Program-made: the position numbers and the translations under genes
Source: Oscillospiraceae bacterium
GTDB taxonomy: Bacteria > Bacillota > Clostridia > Oscillospirales > UBA644
Reading direction: 5' to 3'
Length of the DNA stretch: 40,123 nt
Assembly (NCBI GenBank): GCA_015067305.1
Contig: SVMT01000020.1
Coordinates: forward strand, 1 to 40,123
Shown: in pieces, positions 31,160 to 40,010 of the stretch
Position numbering within the stretch: the stretch's first letter is position 1
How the letters are laid out: every line of letters begins with the position of its first letter
Notes under the pieces: generated by a model
What the model saw: the letters and a program-made list of their open reading frames with translations, nothing else
Told to the model about the DNA's origin: nothing
Databases searched by the model: none

Positions 31160-33781
31160 ATGGCTAATCACAGAACTCATGAAATTGTAGACTCGGTTGA
31201 AGCTCTCAGTAAAGCATTTGCCGATGTACGTGAGGCTCAGAAAGAATTTGCGGAATTTACTCAGGAACAGGTAGATAAAATTTTTCTTGCGGCGGCATCT
31301 GCTGCTGATAAACTCAGAATTCCTCTTGCAAAATTTGCAGTTGAAGAAACAGGTATGGGCGTAGTTGAAGATAAGGTAATCAAAAATCACTACGCAGCAG
31401 AATATATTTATAATGCTTACAAAAACACAAAAACTTGCGGTATCATAGAAGAAGATACAGCTTTCGGTATCAAGAAAGTTGCAGAACCCATCGGTGTTGT
31501 TGCTGCGGTAATCCCCACAACAAACCCCACTTCCACCGCTATTTTTAAATGTCTTCTTGCTCTCAAAACAAGAAACGGTATTATCATCAGCCCCCATCCC
31601 CGTGCTAAAAAATGCACGATTGCTGCTGCTGAAGCCGTTCTCAAAGCCGCAGTTGAAGCAGGCGCGCCCGAGGGTATTATTTCCTGGATAGATGTTCCCA
31701 GCCTTGAACTTACCAATATGGTAATGAAAGAATCCGATATAATTCTCGCAACAGGCGGCCCCGGTATGGTTAAAGCCGCTTACTCCAGCGGTAAGCCCGC
31801 TATCGGTGTAGGTGCTGGTAACACTCCCGCAATCATCGACGAATCCGCAGATATTCTTCTTGCAGTAAACTCCATTATCCATTCCAAAACTTTCGATAAC
31901 GGTATGATTTGCGCTTCCGAGCAGTCAGTAATCGTTCTTGACAGCATCTACGATGCAGTTAAAGCTGAATTTGCCGCAAGAGGTTGCTACTTCCTCAACG
32001 AAGAAGAACTTGAAAAGGTTCGCAAGACAATTATCATCAACGGCGCACTCAATGCGAAGATCGTAGGTCAAAAGGCTCACACCATTGCAAAGCTTTCAGG
32101 CGTAGAAGTTCCCGAAAATGCAAAAATCCTTATCGGTGAAGTTGAAAGTGTTGAACTTTCCGAAGAATTTGCTCACGAAAAGCTTTCTCCCGTTCTTGCA
32201 ATGTACAGAGCAGCAGACTTCAACGAGGCTCTCGACAAAGCTGACAGACTTATTGCTGACGGTGGTTTCGGTCATACATCTTCCGTTTACCTTAACACCA
32301 TTACAGAAAAAGAAAAGCTTAACGTTTTCGCTGAAAGAATGAAGACTTGCCGTATTCTCGTTAATACTCCTTCTTCCCACGGCGGTATCGGTGACCTTTA
32401 CAACTTCAAGCTCGCGCCCTCCCTTACACTTGGTTGCGGCTCCTGGGGCGGTAACAGCGTTTCCGAAAACGTTGGTGTAAAACATCTTTTAAATATTAAA
32501 ACAGTTGCCGAAAGAAGGGAAAATATGCTTTGGTTCCGCGCTCCTCAGAAGGTTTATATCAAAAAAGGCTGTCTCCCCGTTGCTCTTGACGAGCTCAAGA
32601 CAGTTATGAATAAGAAAAAGGTATTCATCGTAACTGACAATTTCCTTTATTCCAACGGCTATACAAAACCCATCACAGATAAACTTGATGAAATGGGAAT
32701 TTCTTATACAGCGTTCTGGGATGTTGAACCCGACCCAACTCTTGCTTCCGCTAAAGCAGGTGCGGCCCTTATGCAGAGCTTCAAGCCCGATTGCATTATC
32801 GCTCTCGGCGGCGGTTCCGCAATGGACGCAGCAAAAATTATGTGGGTTCTTTACGAACATCCCGAAGCAGACTTTATGGATATGGCAATGAGATTCATCG
32901 ACATCCGTAAGAGAATCTATACATTCCCCAAAATGGGCGAAAAAGCTTACTTTATTGCTATTCCCACATCTGCAGGTACAGGTTCTGAAGTTACACCTTT
33001 CGCAGTTATTACAGACGAAAAAACAGGTGTTAAATATCCTCTTGCTGATTACGAGCTTCTCCCCAATATGGCAATTATTGATGCTGACTACCATATGTCT
33101 GCACCTAAGGGTCTTACAGCAGCTTCCGGTATCGACGCTGTAACTCACGCAGTTGAAGCGTATGCCGCAATGCTTGCAACAGATTACACAGATAGTCTTG
33201 CACTTGGTGCTTTGAAAGTTGTTTTCGAATATCTCCCCAGAGCTTACGAAAACGGTCAGACAGACGTTGAAGCTCGTGAAAAAATGGCAAATGCCGCTAC
33301 AATGGCAGGTATGGCTTTCGCAAACGCATTCCTTGGTGTCTGCCACTCCATGGCTCACAAATTGGGTGCTTTCCACCACTTGCCCCACGGCGTTGCAAAT
33401 GCACTTCTCATTAACGAAGTTATCCGTTTCAACTCCAGCGAAACTCCCGTTAAAATGGGTACTTTCTCTCAGTACGATCATCCTCACACTCTCGCTCGTT
33501 ATGCTGAAATTGCTGACCACCTTGGCCTCGGCGGCACAACAAACGAAGAAAAGATGGAAAACCTCATTAAAGCTATTGACGAACTGAAAGAAAAAGTGGG
33601 CATTAAGAAGACAATTAAAGATTACGGCATTGATGAAGCAGACTTCCTCGCTCGCCTTGACGAAATGGTTGAGCAGGCGTTTGATGATCAGTGCACGGGC
33701 GCAAACCCCAGATACCCACTTATGAGCGAGATCAAGCAGATGTATCTTAACGCATACTATGGAACAAACGAAAGAGTATAA
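31160..33781 (+). CDS. adhE: Bifunctional acetaldehyde-CoA/alcohol dehydrogenase
   Basis: An 873-residue AdhE. The N-terminal half is a CoA-acylating aldehyde dehydrogenase: AAVIPTTNPTSTAIFKCL, GAGNTPAIID, and catalytic Cys251 in DNGMICASEQ. The C-terminal half is an iron-dependent alcohol dehydrogenase: GGGSAMDAAKIMW, TSAGTGSEVTPFAVI, and metal-binding histidines in CHSMAHKLGAFHH. It turns acetyl-CoA into ethanol with two NADH, balancing redox during sugar fermentation; members form long helical filaments (spirosomes). The strong ribosome site AAGGAG and C-rich codon choice suggest high expression. A kinase-fold gene follows after 12 bases. Confidence 0.96.
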   Translation: MANHRTHEIVDSVEALSKAFADVREAQKEFAEFTQEQVDKIFLAAASAADKLRIPLAKFAVEETGMGVVEDKVIKNHYAAEYIYNAYKNTKTCGIIEEDTAFGIKKVAEPIGVVAAVIPTTNPTSTAIFKCLLALKTRNGIIISPHPRAKKCTIAAAEAVLKAAVEAGAPEGIISWIDVPSLELTNMVMKESDIILATGGPGMVKAAYSSGKPAIGVGAGNTPAIIDESADILLAVNSIIHSKTFDNGMICASEQSVIVLDSIYDAVKAEFAARGCYFLNEEELEKVRKTIIINGALNAKIVGQKAHTIAKLSGVEVPENAKILIGEVESVELSEEFAHEKLSPVLAMYRAADFNEALDKADRLIADGGFGHTSSVYLNTITEKEKLNVFAERMKTCRILVNTPSSHGGIGDLYNFKLAPSLTLGCGSWGGNSVSENVGVKHLLNIKTVAERRENMLWFRAPQKVYIKKGCLPVALDELKTVMNKKKVFIVTDNFLYSNGYTKPITDKLDEMGISYTAFWDVEPDPTLASAKAGAALMQSFKPDCIIALGGGSAMDAAKIMWVLYEHPEADFMDMAMRFIDIRKRIYTFPKMGEKAYFIAIPTSAGTGSEVTPFAVITDEKTGVKYPLADYELLPNMAIIDADYHMSAPKGLTAASGIDAVTHAVEAYAAMLATDYTDSLALGALKVVFEYLPRAYENGQTDVEAREKMANAATMAGMAFANAFLGVCHSMAHKLGAFHHLPHGVANALLINEVIRFNSSETPVKMGTFSQYDHPHTLARYAEIADHLGLGGTTNEEKMENLIKAIDELKEKVGIKKTIKDYGIDEADFLARLDEMVEQAFDDQCTGANPRYPLMSEIKQMYLNAYYGTNERV

Positions 33782-33793
33782 GGAGGAAAAACG

Positions 33794-34543
33794 ATGAATC
33801 TTGATAACGTAATTGCAGTAAGAGCAAATAAGACCGTTTACCGTGACGGCGACTACACAATTAAGCTTTTTAACGAAGATGTTTCCAAGGCTGATGTTCT
33901 TAACGAAGCCCTCAATCAGGCAAGAATCGAAGAAACAGGTCTTAACATTCCCAGAGTTGTTGAAGTTGTTAAGCTTGACGGCAAATGGGCTATAATCCTC
34001 GAATACATCGAAGGTAAATCACTTGAACAGCTTATGGTTGAAAATCCAGATAAAAAAGCTGAATATATTGATCTTCTTGTTGAGCTTCAGATGAAAGTTC
34101 ATTCTAAAAAATCTCCTTTGCTCAATAAGCTTAAGGATAAGATGAACAGAAAGATCAGTGAAGCAGACCTTGACGCAACGACCCGTTATGAGCTCCACAC
34201 AAGACTTGAAGGTATGCCCAAGCACACAAAAGTTTGCCACGGCGACTTCAATCCTTCAAATATTATAATCCGCGAAGATGGCGTACCTTTCATTATTGAC
34301 TGGGCGCATGTTACACAGGGTAACGCTTCCGCAGACGTAGCAAGAACTTATCTCCTCTTCAAGCTTGCGGGAGACGACGAAGCGGCTAAGTATTATCTCC
34401 ACACATTCTGCAAAAAGAGCGATACTGCGCGTCAGTATGTTGAAAAATGGATGCCCATCGTTGCTGCATCTCAGTCCGTTAAAGGCAAGCCCGAAGAGCG
34501 TGAGCTCCTTCTCAGCTGGGCAAGCGTAGTTGATTACGAATAA
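33794..34543 (+). CDS. Aminoglycoside-phosphotransferase/choline-kinase-fold protein
   Basis: A 249-residue small-molecule kinase-fold protein. It has an N-lobe with a lysine in YTIKLFN and a hinge-like IILEYIEGKSLE. The catalytic loop is CHGDFNPSNI (HGDxxxxN) and the metal-binding motif IIDWAHV (IDW in place of DFG). This is the APH/choline kinase family, whose substrates range from antibiotics to choline, thiamine or sugars, so resistance should not be assumed. It follows adhE after 12 bases with AAGGAGG, and a double terminator closes the unit, so the two genes are surely cotranscribed. Its link to ethanol metabolism is unknown. Confidence 0.85.
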   Translation: MNLDNVIAVRANKTVYRDGDYTIKLFNEDVSKADVLNEALNQARIEETGLNIPRVVEVVKLDGKWAIILEYIEGKSLEQLMVENPDKKAEYIDLLVELQMKVHSKKSPLLNKLKDKMNRKISEADLDATTRYELHTRLEGMPKHTKVCHGDFNPSNIIIREDGVPFIIDWAHVTQGNASADVARTYLLFKLAGDDEAAKYYLHTFCKKSDTARQYVEKWMPIVAASQSVKGKPEERELLLSWASVVDYE

Positions 34544-34580
34544 TCTCTTTTCTTAAATTTTAATATATAGGGTGTTTTTT

Positions 34581-34609
34581 GAAGCCTCATATGGGGCTTC
34601 TCTTTTTTT
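34581..34609 (+). terminator. First terminator of the adhE unit
   Basis: GAAGCCTC pairs with GGGGCTTC around ATAT (one G-U), then a run of Ts. Confidence 0.88.
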
Positions 34610-34614
34610 AAATG

Positions 34615-34645
34615 AGACTTGAGCTTAAAAACTCAAGTCTTTTTA
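34615..34645 (+). terminator. Second terminator of the adhE unit
   Basis: AGACTTGAG (34615-34623) pairs with CTCAAGTCT (34632-34640), then Ts. It is nearly the same sequence as the terminator at 28675. Confidence 0.88.
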
Positions 34646-34666
34646 TTTGAAATATTATATTTATAC

Positions 34667-34695
34667 TTGACATTTACAGTATTTTATGTTATACT
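34667..34695 (+). promoter_or_regulatory. Promoter of the epimerase-like gene
   Basis: TTGACA (34667-34672), 17-base spacer ending TATGT, TATACT (34690-34695). It follows directly on the terminators of the adhE unit. Confidence 0.85.
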
Positions 34696-34724
34696 TAAAG
34701 AAAAACATTAAAGGTGGTTTTATT

Positions 34725-35501
34725 ATGAGAATAGGTATTTGTACTGGTGCAGTTAAAGAAAATATTGAGAAGATAAAGGCTTGTGGGGCTGATTATATCG
34801 AGGTCGGATTCCAGGGTCTTGCTGATCTTTCCGCTGAAGAAGCTATGGAGATCAAAAAGGTTTTTGACGAGGCTGGCGTTGGAATTGAAGCCGCAAACTG
34901 TATGCTCGCAGGTGATCTCCCCATCGTTGTGGAAGATCCTCAGCTAGATCTGCTTGCCGAAAGACTTGAAAGATCTTTCAAAACAGCAAAAATTCTCGGT
35001 CTTAAAGTTGTTGTCCTCGGTAGCGGTGGCGCACGTAACATTCCCGAAGGGGCTACAAAGGAAGAAACTGTGGCTCGTTTTATCAAAGTTACAAAGGAAT
35101 TCCTTGCTCCGTTCTTTGAAAAATACGATATGACCTGTGTTATCGAACCCCTTTGCGACAGCACTATCATCAACACTCTCGCTGAGGGTTATGAGATAGT
35201 TGAAGCTGTGGGCAGTCCCAGAATACAGCTCCTTGGAGATCTTTTCCATATGGATGAAATGGGTGATTCTGTTGAAGAAGTTCTTAAATACAAGGATTGT
35301 CTCAAACATACACATCTCGCAAACCAAAAAGGAAAAAGATGCTATCCTGCGCCCAATGACGGAAATGTTGACCATTACAAAGATTTCTTTGAAGCACTTC
35401 GTAAGATCGACTATCAGGGCAGAGTTTCCATCGAAGCTAACGCTCAGGGCGAATTCTTTGAAACAGCTACTGCAGGTGTCGCTGTCCTTAAAAGTCTGTA
35501 A
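34725..35501 (+). CDS. Sugar phosphate isomerase/epimerase, xylose isomerase-like TIM barrel
   Basis: A 258-residue AP-endonuclease-2/xylose-isomerase-like TIM barrel. It begins MRIGICTG, then DYIEVGFQGLADLS on the second strand, VVLGSGGARNIPEG, CVIEPLCDSTIINTL with the metal-ligand Glu, HMDEMG, HTHLANQKG and VSIEANAQ with the last Glu. The set of Glu, Asp and His residues fits a divalent-metal site for aldose-ketose isomerisation or 3-epimerisation. The exact sugar is not readable. Start 34725 is set by AAAGGTGG; the frame extends upstream only across the promoter. A terminator shared with the convergent lipoprotein gene follows. Confidence 0.85.
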   Translation: MRIGICTGAVKENIEKIKACGADYIEVGFQGLADLSAEEAMEIKKVFDEAGVGIEAANCMLAGDLPIVVEDPQLDLLAERLERSFKTAKILGLKVVVLGSGGARNIPEGATKEETVARFIKVTKEFLAPFFEKYDMTCVIEPLCDSTIINTLAEGYEIVEAVGSPRIQLLGDLFHMDEMGDSVEEVLKYKDCLKHTHLANQKGKRCYPAPNDGNVDHYKDFFEALRKIDYQGRVSIEANAQGEFFETATAGVAVLKSL

Positions 35502-35521
35502 TTGAAAATCAGATAAATTAT

Positions 35522-35567
35522 GTGGGAAAACCTTATTTTAATAGGGTCTTCCCACGAGTTTTTTTAT
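35522..35567. terminator. Bidirectional terminator between convergent genes
   Basis: GTGGGAAAACC (35522 on) pairs with GGGTCTTCCCAC (to 35555), imperfectly, and is followed by a T-run. It is of the GGGAAAACC type. Confidence 0.8.
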
Positions 35568-36568
35568 TCAAATACGATCTCTATTTTATTCGGAACGGTA
35601 TCTTCCTTGGAAACTGAGATGAAAATGTGCCAGTTTGCCATGTCGGCGGTGCAGATCTCAGGCACGGTGTTTTTAATTGTAATTACAGTATTCATGTCTG
35701 AAATTTCCACTTTTTTGACGCTGTGGCGAATAGATCCGCTTCCGTTCTCCGTAACGACAAAAATCAGGCTGTTTTCTTCAAAAAAAGATTCATCGTATTT
35801 GTCAGCTTCGTCGAGGAAACCGATCGTTGTGTCGGAGTAAACTTTTTCAACTCTTTCGAGGTAATACGCATTTTTGTTGGTTTCGTAATAACTGTCCAAC
35901 TCTTCTTTTGACGAGATCACCACCGCATATGGATAGTGCGTTTTGTTTTCGTACATCGCATTTGTTCTGATGCAGTTGAAGTCGAAATCCACATCTTTTA
36001 CAGTTCCGTTATAGTCGTGCATCTCACTGTTATTGTTTTGCAGTACAGAAAAGATCGTTTCGCTGATGTTTTCCGGTGTGCCCTCAATATAGAGCGAATA
36101 GTGGATCGTATTTTCGGAATTTGACCAGAAAATGAGAGTGTTGCCGTCGGTGAGGGTTTTGGTCTGAACTGAAACTGATGTGTTGTCAGAAAGAAGAATT
36201 TCGTCAGTATTTTCTGAAACCACAGAGGTGTATACCCCTGAAAAGTCACCGCTATCATCATTCGCTCGGAGCGTATATTCAATTCCGTTATTTGTGAATT
36301 TTACCTGAGCAACATCGTCGGAGATCGTGGAAAATACTATATTTTCTGATTCGGGTAGCGGTACCACCGTGAAACCGAGAATCTCAGAGATCTCTTCACC
36401 GTTTTCATATGTTTTTATAGGGTTTGTAAGCTGCATTCCGCCCATCATTCCTCCCATTGAGACTTCGGGTTCTTTCGGTTCAATATCCCCTTGGACATCA
36501 ACTTTTACGCAAGATGTCATTGTTGCGGCTGTTGCAAGTGTTAATAAAAATAAAGCGGTTTTTTTCAT
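35564..36568 (-). CDS. Lipoprotein of unknown function
   Basis: A 334-residue lipoprotein with leader MKKTALFLLTLATAATM and lipobox TSC, Cys20. A short linker rich in Met and Gly (SMGGMMGGMQ) follows, then a domain around ITEILGFTVVPLPES-like sequence (EEISEILGFTVVPLPESENI) reminiscent of predicted beta-rich surface proteins, and a C-terminal part resembling a protease-inhibitor-like beta domain (SLIFVVTENGSGSIRHSVKK). I recognise no enzyme motif. AAAGGAGC precedes the ATG. It lies downstream of the leaderless beta-helix gene on the same strand, with a hairpin between them, so it may be separately transcribed. Confidence 0.72.
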   Translation of the reverse strand: MKKTALFLLTLATAATMTSCVKVDVQGDIEPKEPEVSMGGMMGGMQLTNPIKTYENGEEISEILGFTVVPLPESENIVFSTISDDVAQVKFTNNGIEYTLRANDDSGDFSGVYTSVVSENTDEILLSDNTSVSVQTKTLTDGNTLIFWSNSENTIHYSLYIEGTPENISETIFSVLQNNNSEMHDYNGTVKDVDFDFNCIRTNAMYENKTHYPYAVVISSKEELDSYYETNKNAYYLERVEKVYSDTTIGFLDEADKYDESFFEENSLIFVVTENGSGSIRHSVKKVEISDMNTVITIKNTVPEICTADMANWHIFISVSKEDTVPNKIEIVFE

Positions 36569-36646
36569 GTTTTTAGCTCCTTTGAATTTTCTTTTTATAT
36601 GTTAGACGACAAAAAAGAGAAAAAGTTCCATATTTGAAGACAACAG

Positions 36647-36674
36647 ATGTGAACTTTTTTGTCCACATCTGCAT
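36647..36674. terminator. Hairpin between the beta-helix and lipoprotein genes
   Basis: CAGATGTG pairs with CACATCTG around a 12-base loop. The T-rich side is downstream on the plus strand, so as a terminator for the minus-strand beta-helix gene it is weak and may allow read-through. Confidence 0.55.
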
Positions 36675-36681
36675 TTTTATT

Positions 36682-38721
36682 TTATTTTCTCGGGCCTACA
36701 TCGCTGATATCAATGGGCTTGAAGTCTATTTTGTAAGCAGGGGAGTCCTCTTCAAGGGAGAAGTCGTAATTTTTAACGTCCTTAAACTTGGGATCGGCAA
36801 TGATCGAGTCTTCTTCCATTCCGAGAACTTCACGGACAGCTTCAAAAGATTTAAATTTTTCCGAATCATGGAATTTAGGTGTTCCCGTTGCATCAAAGAA
36901 AAGGTTCTTTCTTGAAATGACATTTCCGAAGAAGAGACTTTCAATGAAGTGACCGTACATATGATTGCCTTCGGTGTAGAAAATATTATTTTCAAATGTA
37001 ATGGAGTTGTGACGCTCGGCACGTGACACTCTCATTGCACCTTCGTCCTTGCTGAGAGCGAAAACATTGTTTCTTACAACATTACTTGTTCCGTAGTGCT
37101 GATGATAGCTGCTCTTTGAAGTGTTGTAGCAGATATTGTTTTCGAGGGTGATATATGCACTGCCTTCGTCTGTATAAAGTGCCCAGCCGCCGTATTCCTT
37201 ACAGATAACATCGTGAATGAGATTGTTTGAAACTACCGTACCCGGCTGATTTCCCAAAAGGTAAACGCCGCCCATGTCGGAAAGGAAGCCTTGACCGAGA
37301 TTGTAAATATGGTTCTTGGTGATAAGGTTATTCTTTGTAATATGAGGATAATAACCCCACTGCCATCCGCAGGAGATACCCGTGTAGAAAAGATCGCTGA
37401 TATCGTTGTGAGAAATTTCACAGTTGTAAGCAGTCATAAGAAGAATACCGCAGGCTGAGTAGTACCTTCTACCGCAATGCTTGATTGTGTTATCGGAAAT
37501 TACGCAATGGTGGGTGTGTTCGTATTCGGGGTCATATGCAGAACCACCGCAGATCTTTATTGCACCTGCACCGCCGTCGTAAAATTCATTTTTTGTAATT
37601 CTGATATCAGAGCAACCCTTGTCTATGGTAATACAATGCACACCGAAATTTCTGAATTTACAGTTTTCAAAAGAACAGTTTCTTGCGCCTGTCATGCTGA
37701 TTGAACCGTGAGCGTTTGAAACAGCCTGTGCGTCGGAAGCGTAAGGAATGGAAATTTCGCCGTGTTCTCTTTTGTTGCAAGCATAATCTCCGCGAGTGTA
37801 CGCAAATGTAATGTTTCTGAATCTGACATATTCTGCATACATACCATTTTCAGGGCTGCCTTTGAATTCAATAAGTTTGGATGCTACAGGAGCATATACT
37901 TCAATGTTTTCGGGTGTCTGACAGTCACATCTGGGAATATAATAGAGCATGCCGTTTGGTCTGTCAAGGTACCACTGATTCTTTTTCGTAAACATTTCAG
38001 CCACATTTTCAAGATAGTAAGTGAAATTGTGGTTGATATTGAACATGGAAGTATATTTCATCTCAACTTTACCCGTTTCAAGGTCGTAGCTTTCAATGGG
38101 CGTATGTTCATCTATCCAATAATGCAGAAAACTGATGAAACAGTCGCCGAAGTTTTTGAAATTTTTAAACACTTCAAGGTCTTCTTTATTTGCAATAAAC
38201 CATTTGGAATGATCAAAAAGTTCGTGACCCGGATTTTCAGCTTCAACGATAGTCAGGTCGTGATCTTCAGGGTATCTTGTGAAATCCGCACGGAGACCGT
38301 CTACATAAAGGTCTGAAAAATTCCATTTGCCTTCTTTAACTTCGGGAATAAATGTAGAAAAACATTCAACACCGTTGAAAGTGTCCTTTTTCCAGCCTGT
38401 GATCTTTTTACCACCGCTGATAAGAACTTCGCCGTCTCCATAGGGTTCAATGGTGATGTCTTTCATCAAATGATCAATGACAAGGGGCTTGCTGAGGTTG
38501 TATTCTCCCGCCATCAACTTGATTGTAAGCGGTTTTTTGTTGCCGTCCTCTCTCATTTCAGTGGCAATTTCAAGGGCTTTTTCAATACACCAAACGGGAC
38601 CGTCACTAAGCCATTCTGCATCGAATCCGTAATCCTTGAATTCCGGCGCATAGCCGTTGTTTATTTTACCGTCGCAGTCGGGTTTAACATAAATTACTGT
38701 GGAATCTCTGAATTGTTTCAT
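36682..38721 (-). CDS. Cytoplasmic beta-helix enzyme, paralogue of the 26528 lipoprotein
   Basis: A 679-residue right-handed beta-helix protein with rungs such as CSFENCKFRNFGVHCITI and ITKNEFYDGGAGAIKI. It begins MKQFRDSTVIYVKPDCDG with no signal peptide. The segments CGWQWGYYP, SDMGGVYLLGNQPGT and the terminal PIDISDVGPRK match the lipoprotein gene at 26528 almost word for word, so both arose from one ancestor. The family resembles beta-helix glycosidases I associate with GH141 (tentative). One paralogue outside and one inside fits a two-step attack on the same glycan. AAAGGAG precedes the start, and a promoter lies at 38761-38789. Confidence 0.82.
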   Translation of the reverse strand: MKQFRDSTVIYVKPDCDGKINNGYAPEFKDYGFDAEWLSDGPVWCIEKALEIATEMREDGNKKPLTIKLMAGEYNLSKPLVIDHLMKDITIEPYGDGEVLISGGKKITGWKKDTFNGVECFSTFIPEVKEGKWNFSDLYVDGLRADFTRYPEDHDLTIVEAENPGHELFDHSKWFIANKEDLEVFKNFKNFGDCFISFLHYWIDEHTPIESYDLETGKVEMKYTSMFNINHNFTYYLENVAEMFTKKNQWYLDRPNGMLYYIPRCDCQTPENIEVYAPVASKLIEFKGSPENGMYAEYVRFRNITFAYTRGDYACNKREHGEISIPYASDAQAVSNAHGSISMTGARNCSFENCKFRNFGVHCITIDKGCSDIRITKNEFYDGGAGAIKICGGSAYDPEYEHTHHCVISDNTIKHCGRRYYSACGILLMTAYNCEISHNDISDLFYTGISCGWQWGYYPHITKNNLITKNHIYNLGQGFLSDMGGVYLLGNQPGTVVSNNLIHDVICKEYGGWALYTDEGSAYITLENNICYNTSKSSYHQHYGTSNVVRNNVFALSKDEGAMRVSRAERHNSITFENNIFYTEGNHMYGHFIESLFFGNVISRKNLFFDATGTPKFHDSEKFKSFEAVREVLGMEEDSIIADPKFKDVKNYDFSLEEDSPAYKIDFKPIDISDVGPRK

Positions 38722-38760
38722 CTTGAAGTCTCCTTTGAGTGAAATTTGGTTTCCGAGATT

Positions 38761-38789
38761 ATTGTATCACATTTTTTAAAAAAAGTCAA
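38761..38789 (-). promoter_or_regulatory. Promoter of the leaderless beta-helix gene
   Basis: Minus-strand TTGACT (38789-38784), 17-base spacer ending TGTGA, TACAAT (38766-38761). The -35 overlaps the last codons of the methyltransferase gene upstream. Confidence 0.82.
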
Positions 38790-39946
38790 TACTCTGAAGA
38801 GCCTAACATGGAATAAATTTCAACGGAGGGAAGAACTTTCAACATTCTGAGAAGCTCATCGTAAGCTTTCTGGGCTTCACGGTTTCCGTCGGACTTTTTA
38901 ACGGCTCTGATCATGAGATTTTTCGGGGTATCAAGAGGAGAACAGTATTCAATACAGGAAACTTCGTAGCCGCAAGCTTCGAGTTTTGCAACACGGATAC
39001 CGTCGGTAAGAATATCGTTGAGTCTTGCTCTGAAAATACCGTGCTTGATTATGCAGTTCAGGTCATCTTTCTGATATTTATCAAGCAGTTCTTTATGGCA
39101 GCAGGGGATACAGATTATGCGTTTTGCACCGTTTCTTATGGCATAACCGAGAGCCATATCCGTTGCAACATCACAGGCGTGGAGAGAAATAACGGTATCC
39201 GGTTTGAAATCACTGTCATAATCTCTAAGATCGACCTGGATGAAGTCCATATTTTTGTAGCCTAATTTTTCAGCGGTCTTTTTGCTTTCTTCAATTACTT
39301 TTTCGGAGATGTCAAGCCCTGTGAATTTTGCCTTGATGTGGCGGACTTCCCAAAGATAGTAATTCAGTACAAAAGACAGATAGCTTTTTCCGCAGGCACA
39401 GTCCACAATGTTGATATTTTTGCCACTCATGTCGTCAAACATATCTTCTGTCAACTCGATGAATCTTTCCGTCTGGTTGTATTTACGGATCATATCGTTT
39501 CTGATCTTCCCGTCTTCTGTCATATATCCGAGAGCTTTCAACAGCGGAGCAGCGTTGGATGGATTGATGATGTATTCTTTATTGCGGAGCATTCTTGTGT
39601 CTGTGACTTCGTCATTGAGCTTTCTTTTTGAAACCTTTACGTTTCTGTCGTCGATAATAACATCTGTGGCAGAACCTCTTTCAATGTAAGAAACTACAGC
39701 AGAGTCATATTTGATTATATCATCAGTCAATGCTTCAAGTGCTCCGGCAAGATTATTGAATGATTTTTTAACAAGGAAAATATAATCTAATTCTGTTTGA
39801 GACTTTGCAACTATTGAAGCCTTGTATTCTTTTTTTCCTGAAACAAGGACCACCGCAATGGAGTCGAAAAAGTCAAAACCTTCTTCAAATTTGGAGTTGA
39901 AACTACTGAGTACCATAGCTATCTTGTGTTTTTGAGAAGTGTTCAT
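38786..39946 (-). CDS. SAM-dependent methyltransferase, Methyltransf_32-like
   Basis: A 386-residue class I methyltransferase. The N-terminal ~150 residues are a separate domain; then come motif I VDCACGKSYLSFVLNYYL, FTGLDISEKVI (motif II acidic residue), VISLHACDVATDMAL and the conserved CIPCCHKEL. The pattern matches the Methyltransf_32 group (PF13679), whose better known members act on RNA or glutathione-related substrates. The target here is unknown, although RNA is a fair guess. AAAGGAA precedes the ATG. It has no terminator before the next gene on this strand, so its transcript may overlap that gene's promoter. Confidence 0.82.
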   Translation of the reverse strand: MNTSQKHKIAMVLSSFNSKFEEGFDFFDSIAVVLVSGKKEYKASIVAKSQTELDYIFLVKKSFNNLAGALEALTDDIIKYDSAVVSYIERGSATDVIIDDRNVKVSKRKLNDEVTDTRMLRNKEYIINPSNAAPLLKALGYMTEDGKIRNDMIRKYNQTERFIELTEDMFDDMSGKNINIVDCACGKSYLSFVLNYYLWEVRHIKAKFTGLDISEKVIEESKKTAEKLGYKNMDFIQVDLRDYDSDFKPDTVISLHACDVATDMALGYAIRNGAKRIICIPCCHKELLDKYQKDDLNCIIKHGIFRARLNDILTDGIRVAKLEACGYEVSCIEYCSPLDTPKNLMIRAVKKSDGNREAQKAYDELLRMLKVLPSVEIYSMLGSSEY

Positions 39947-40010
39947 GTGTGTCGAATTCCTTTCATTTTGTTTGTTTTATTAAAAAAATGGTAAGTTTGT
40001 CTTTTGGGTC

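Noticed and set aside
32489-33520. Long minus-strand open frame (343 codons) opposite adhE, and a second (245 codons) at 31145-31882
   Set aside because: Both are antisense to adhE, which is beyond doubt. Their translations are rich in Cys, Ser, Phe and His, as expected for the complement of its codons, and show no recognisable motif.
33794-34543. Aminoglycoside resistance gene
   Set aside because: Only the general APH kinase fold is visible. Operon context with adhE and family breadth argue for a metabolic substrate.
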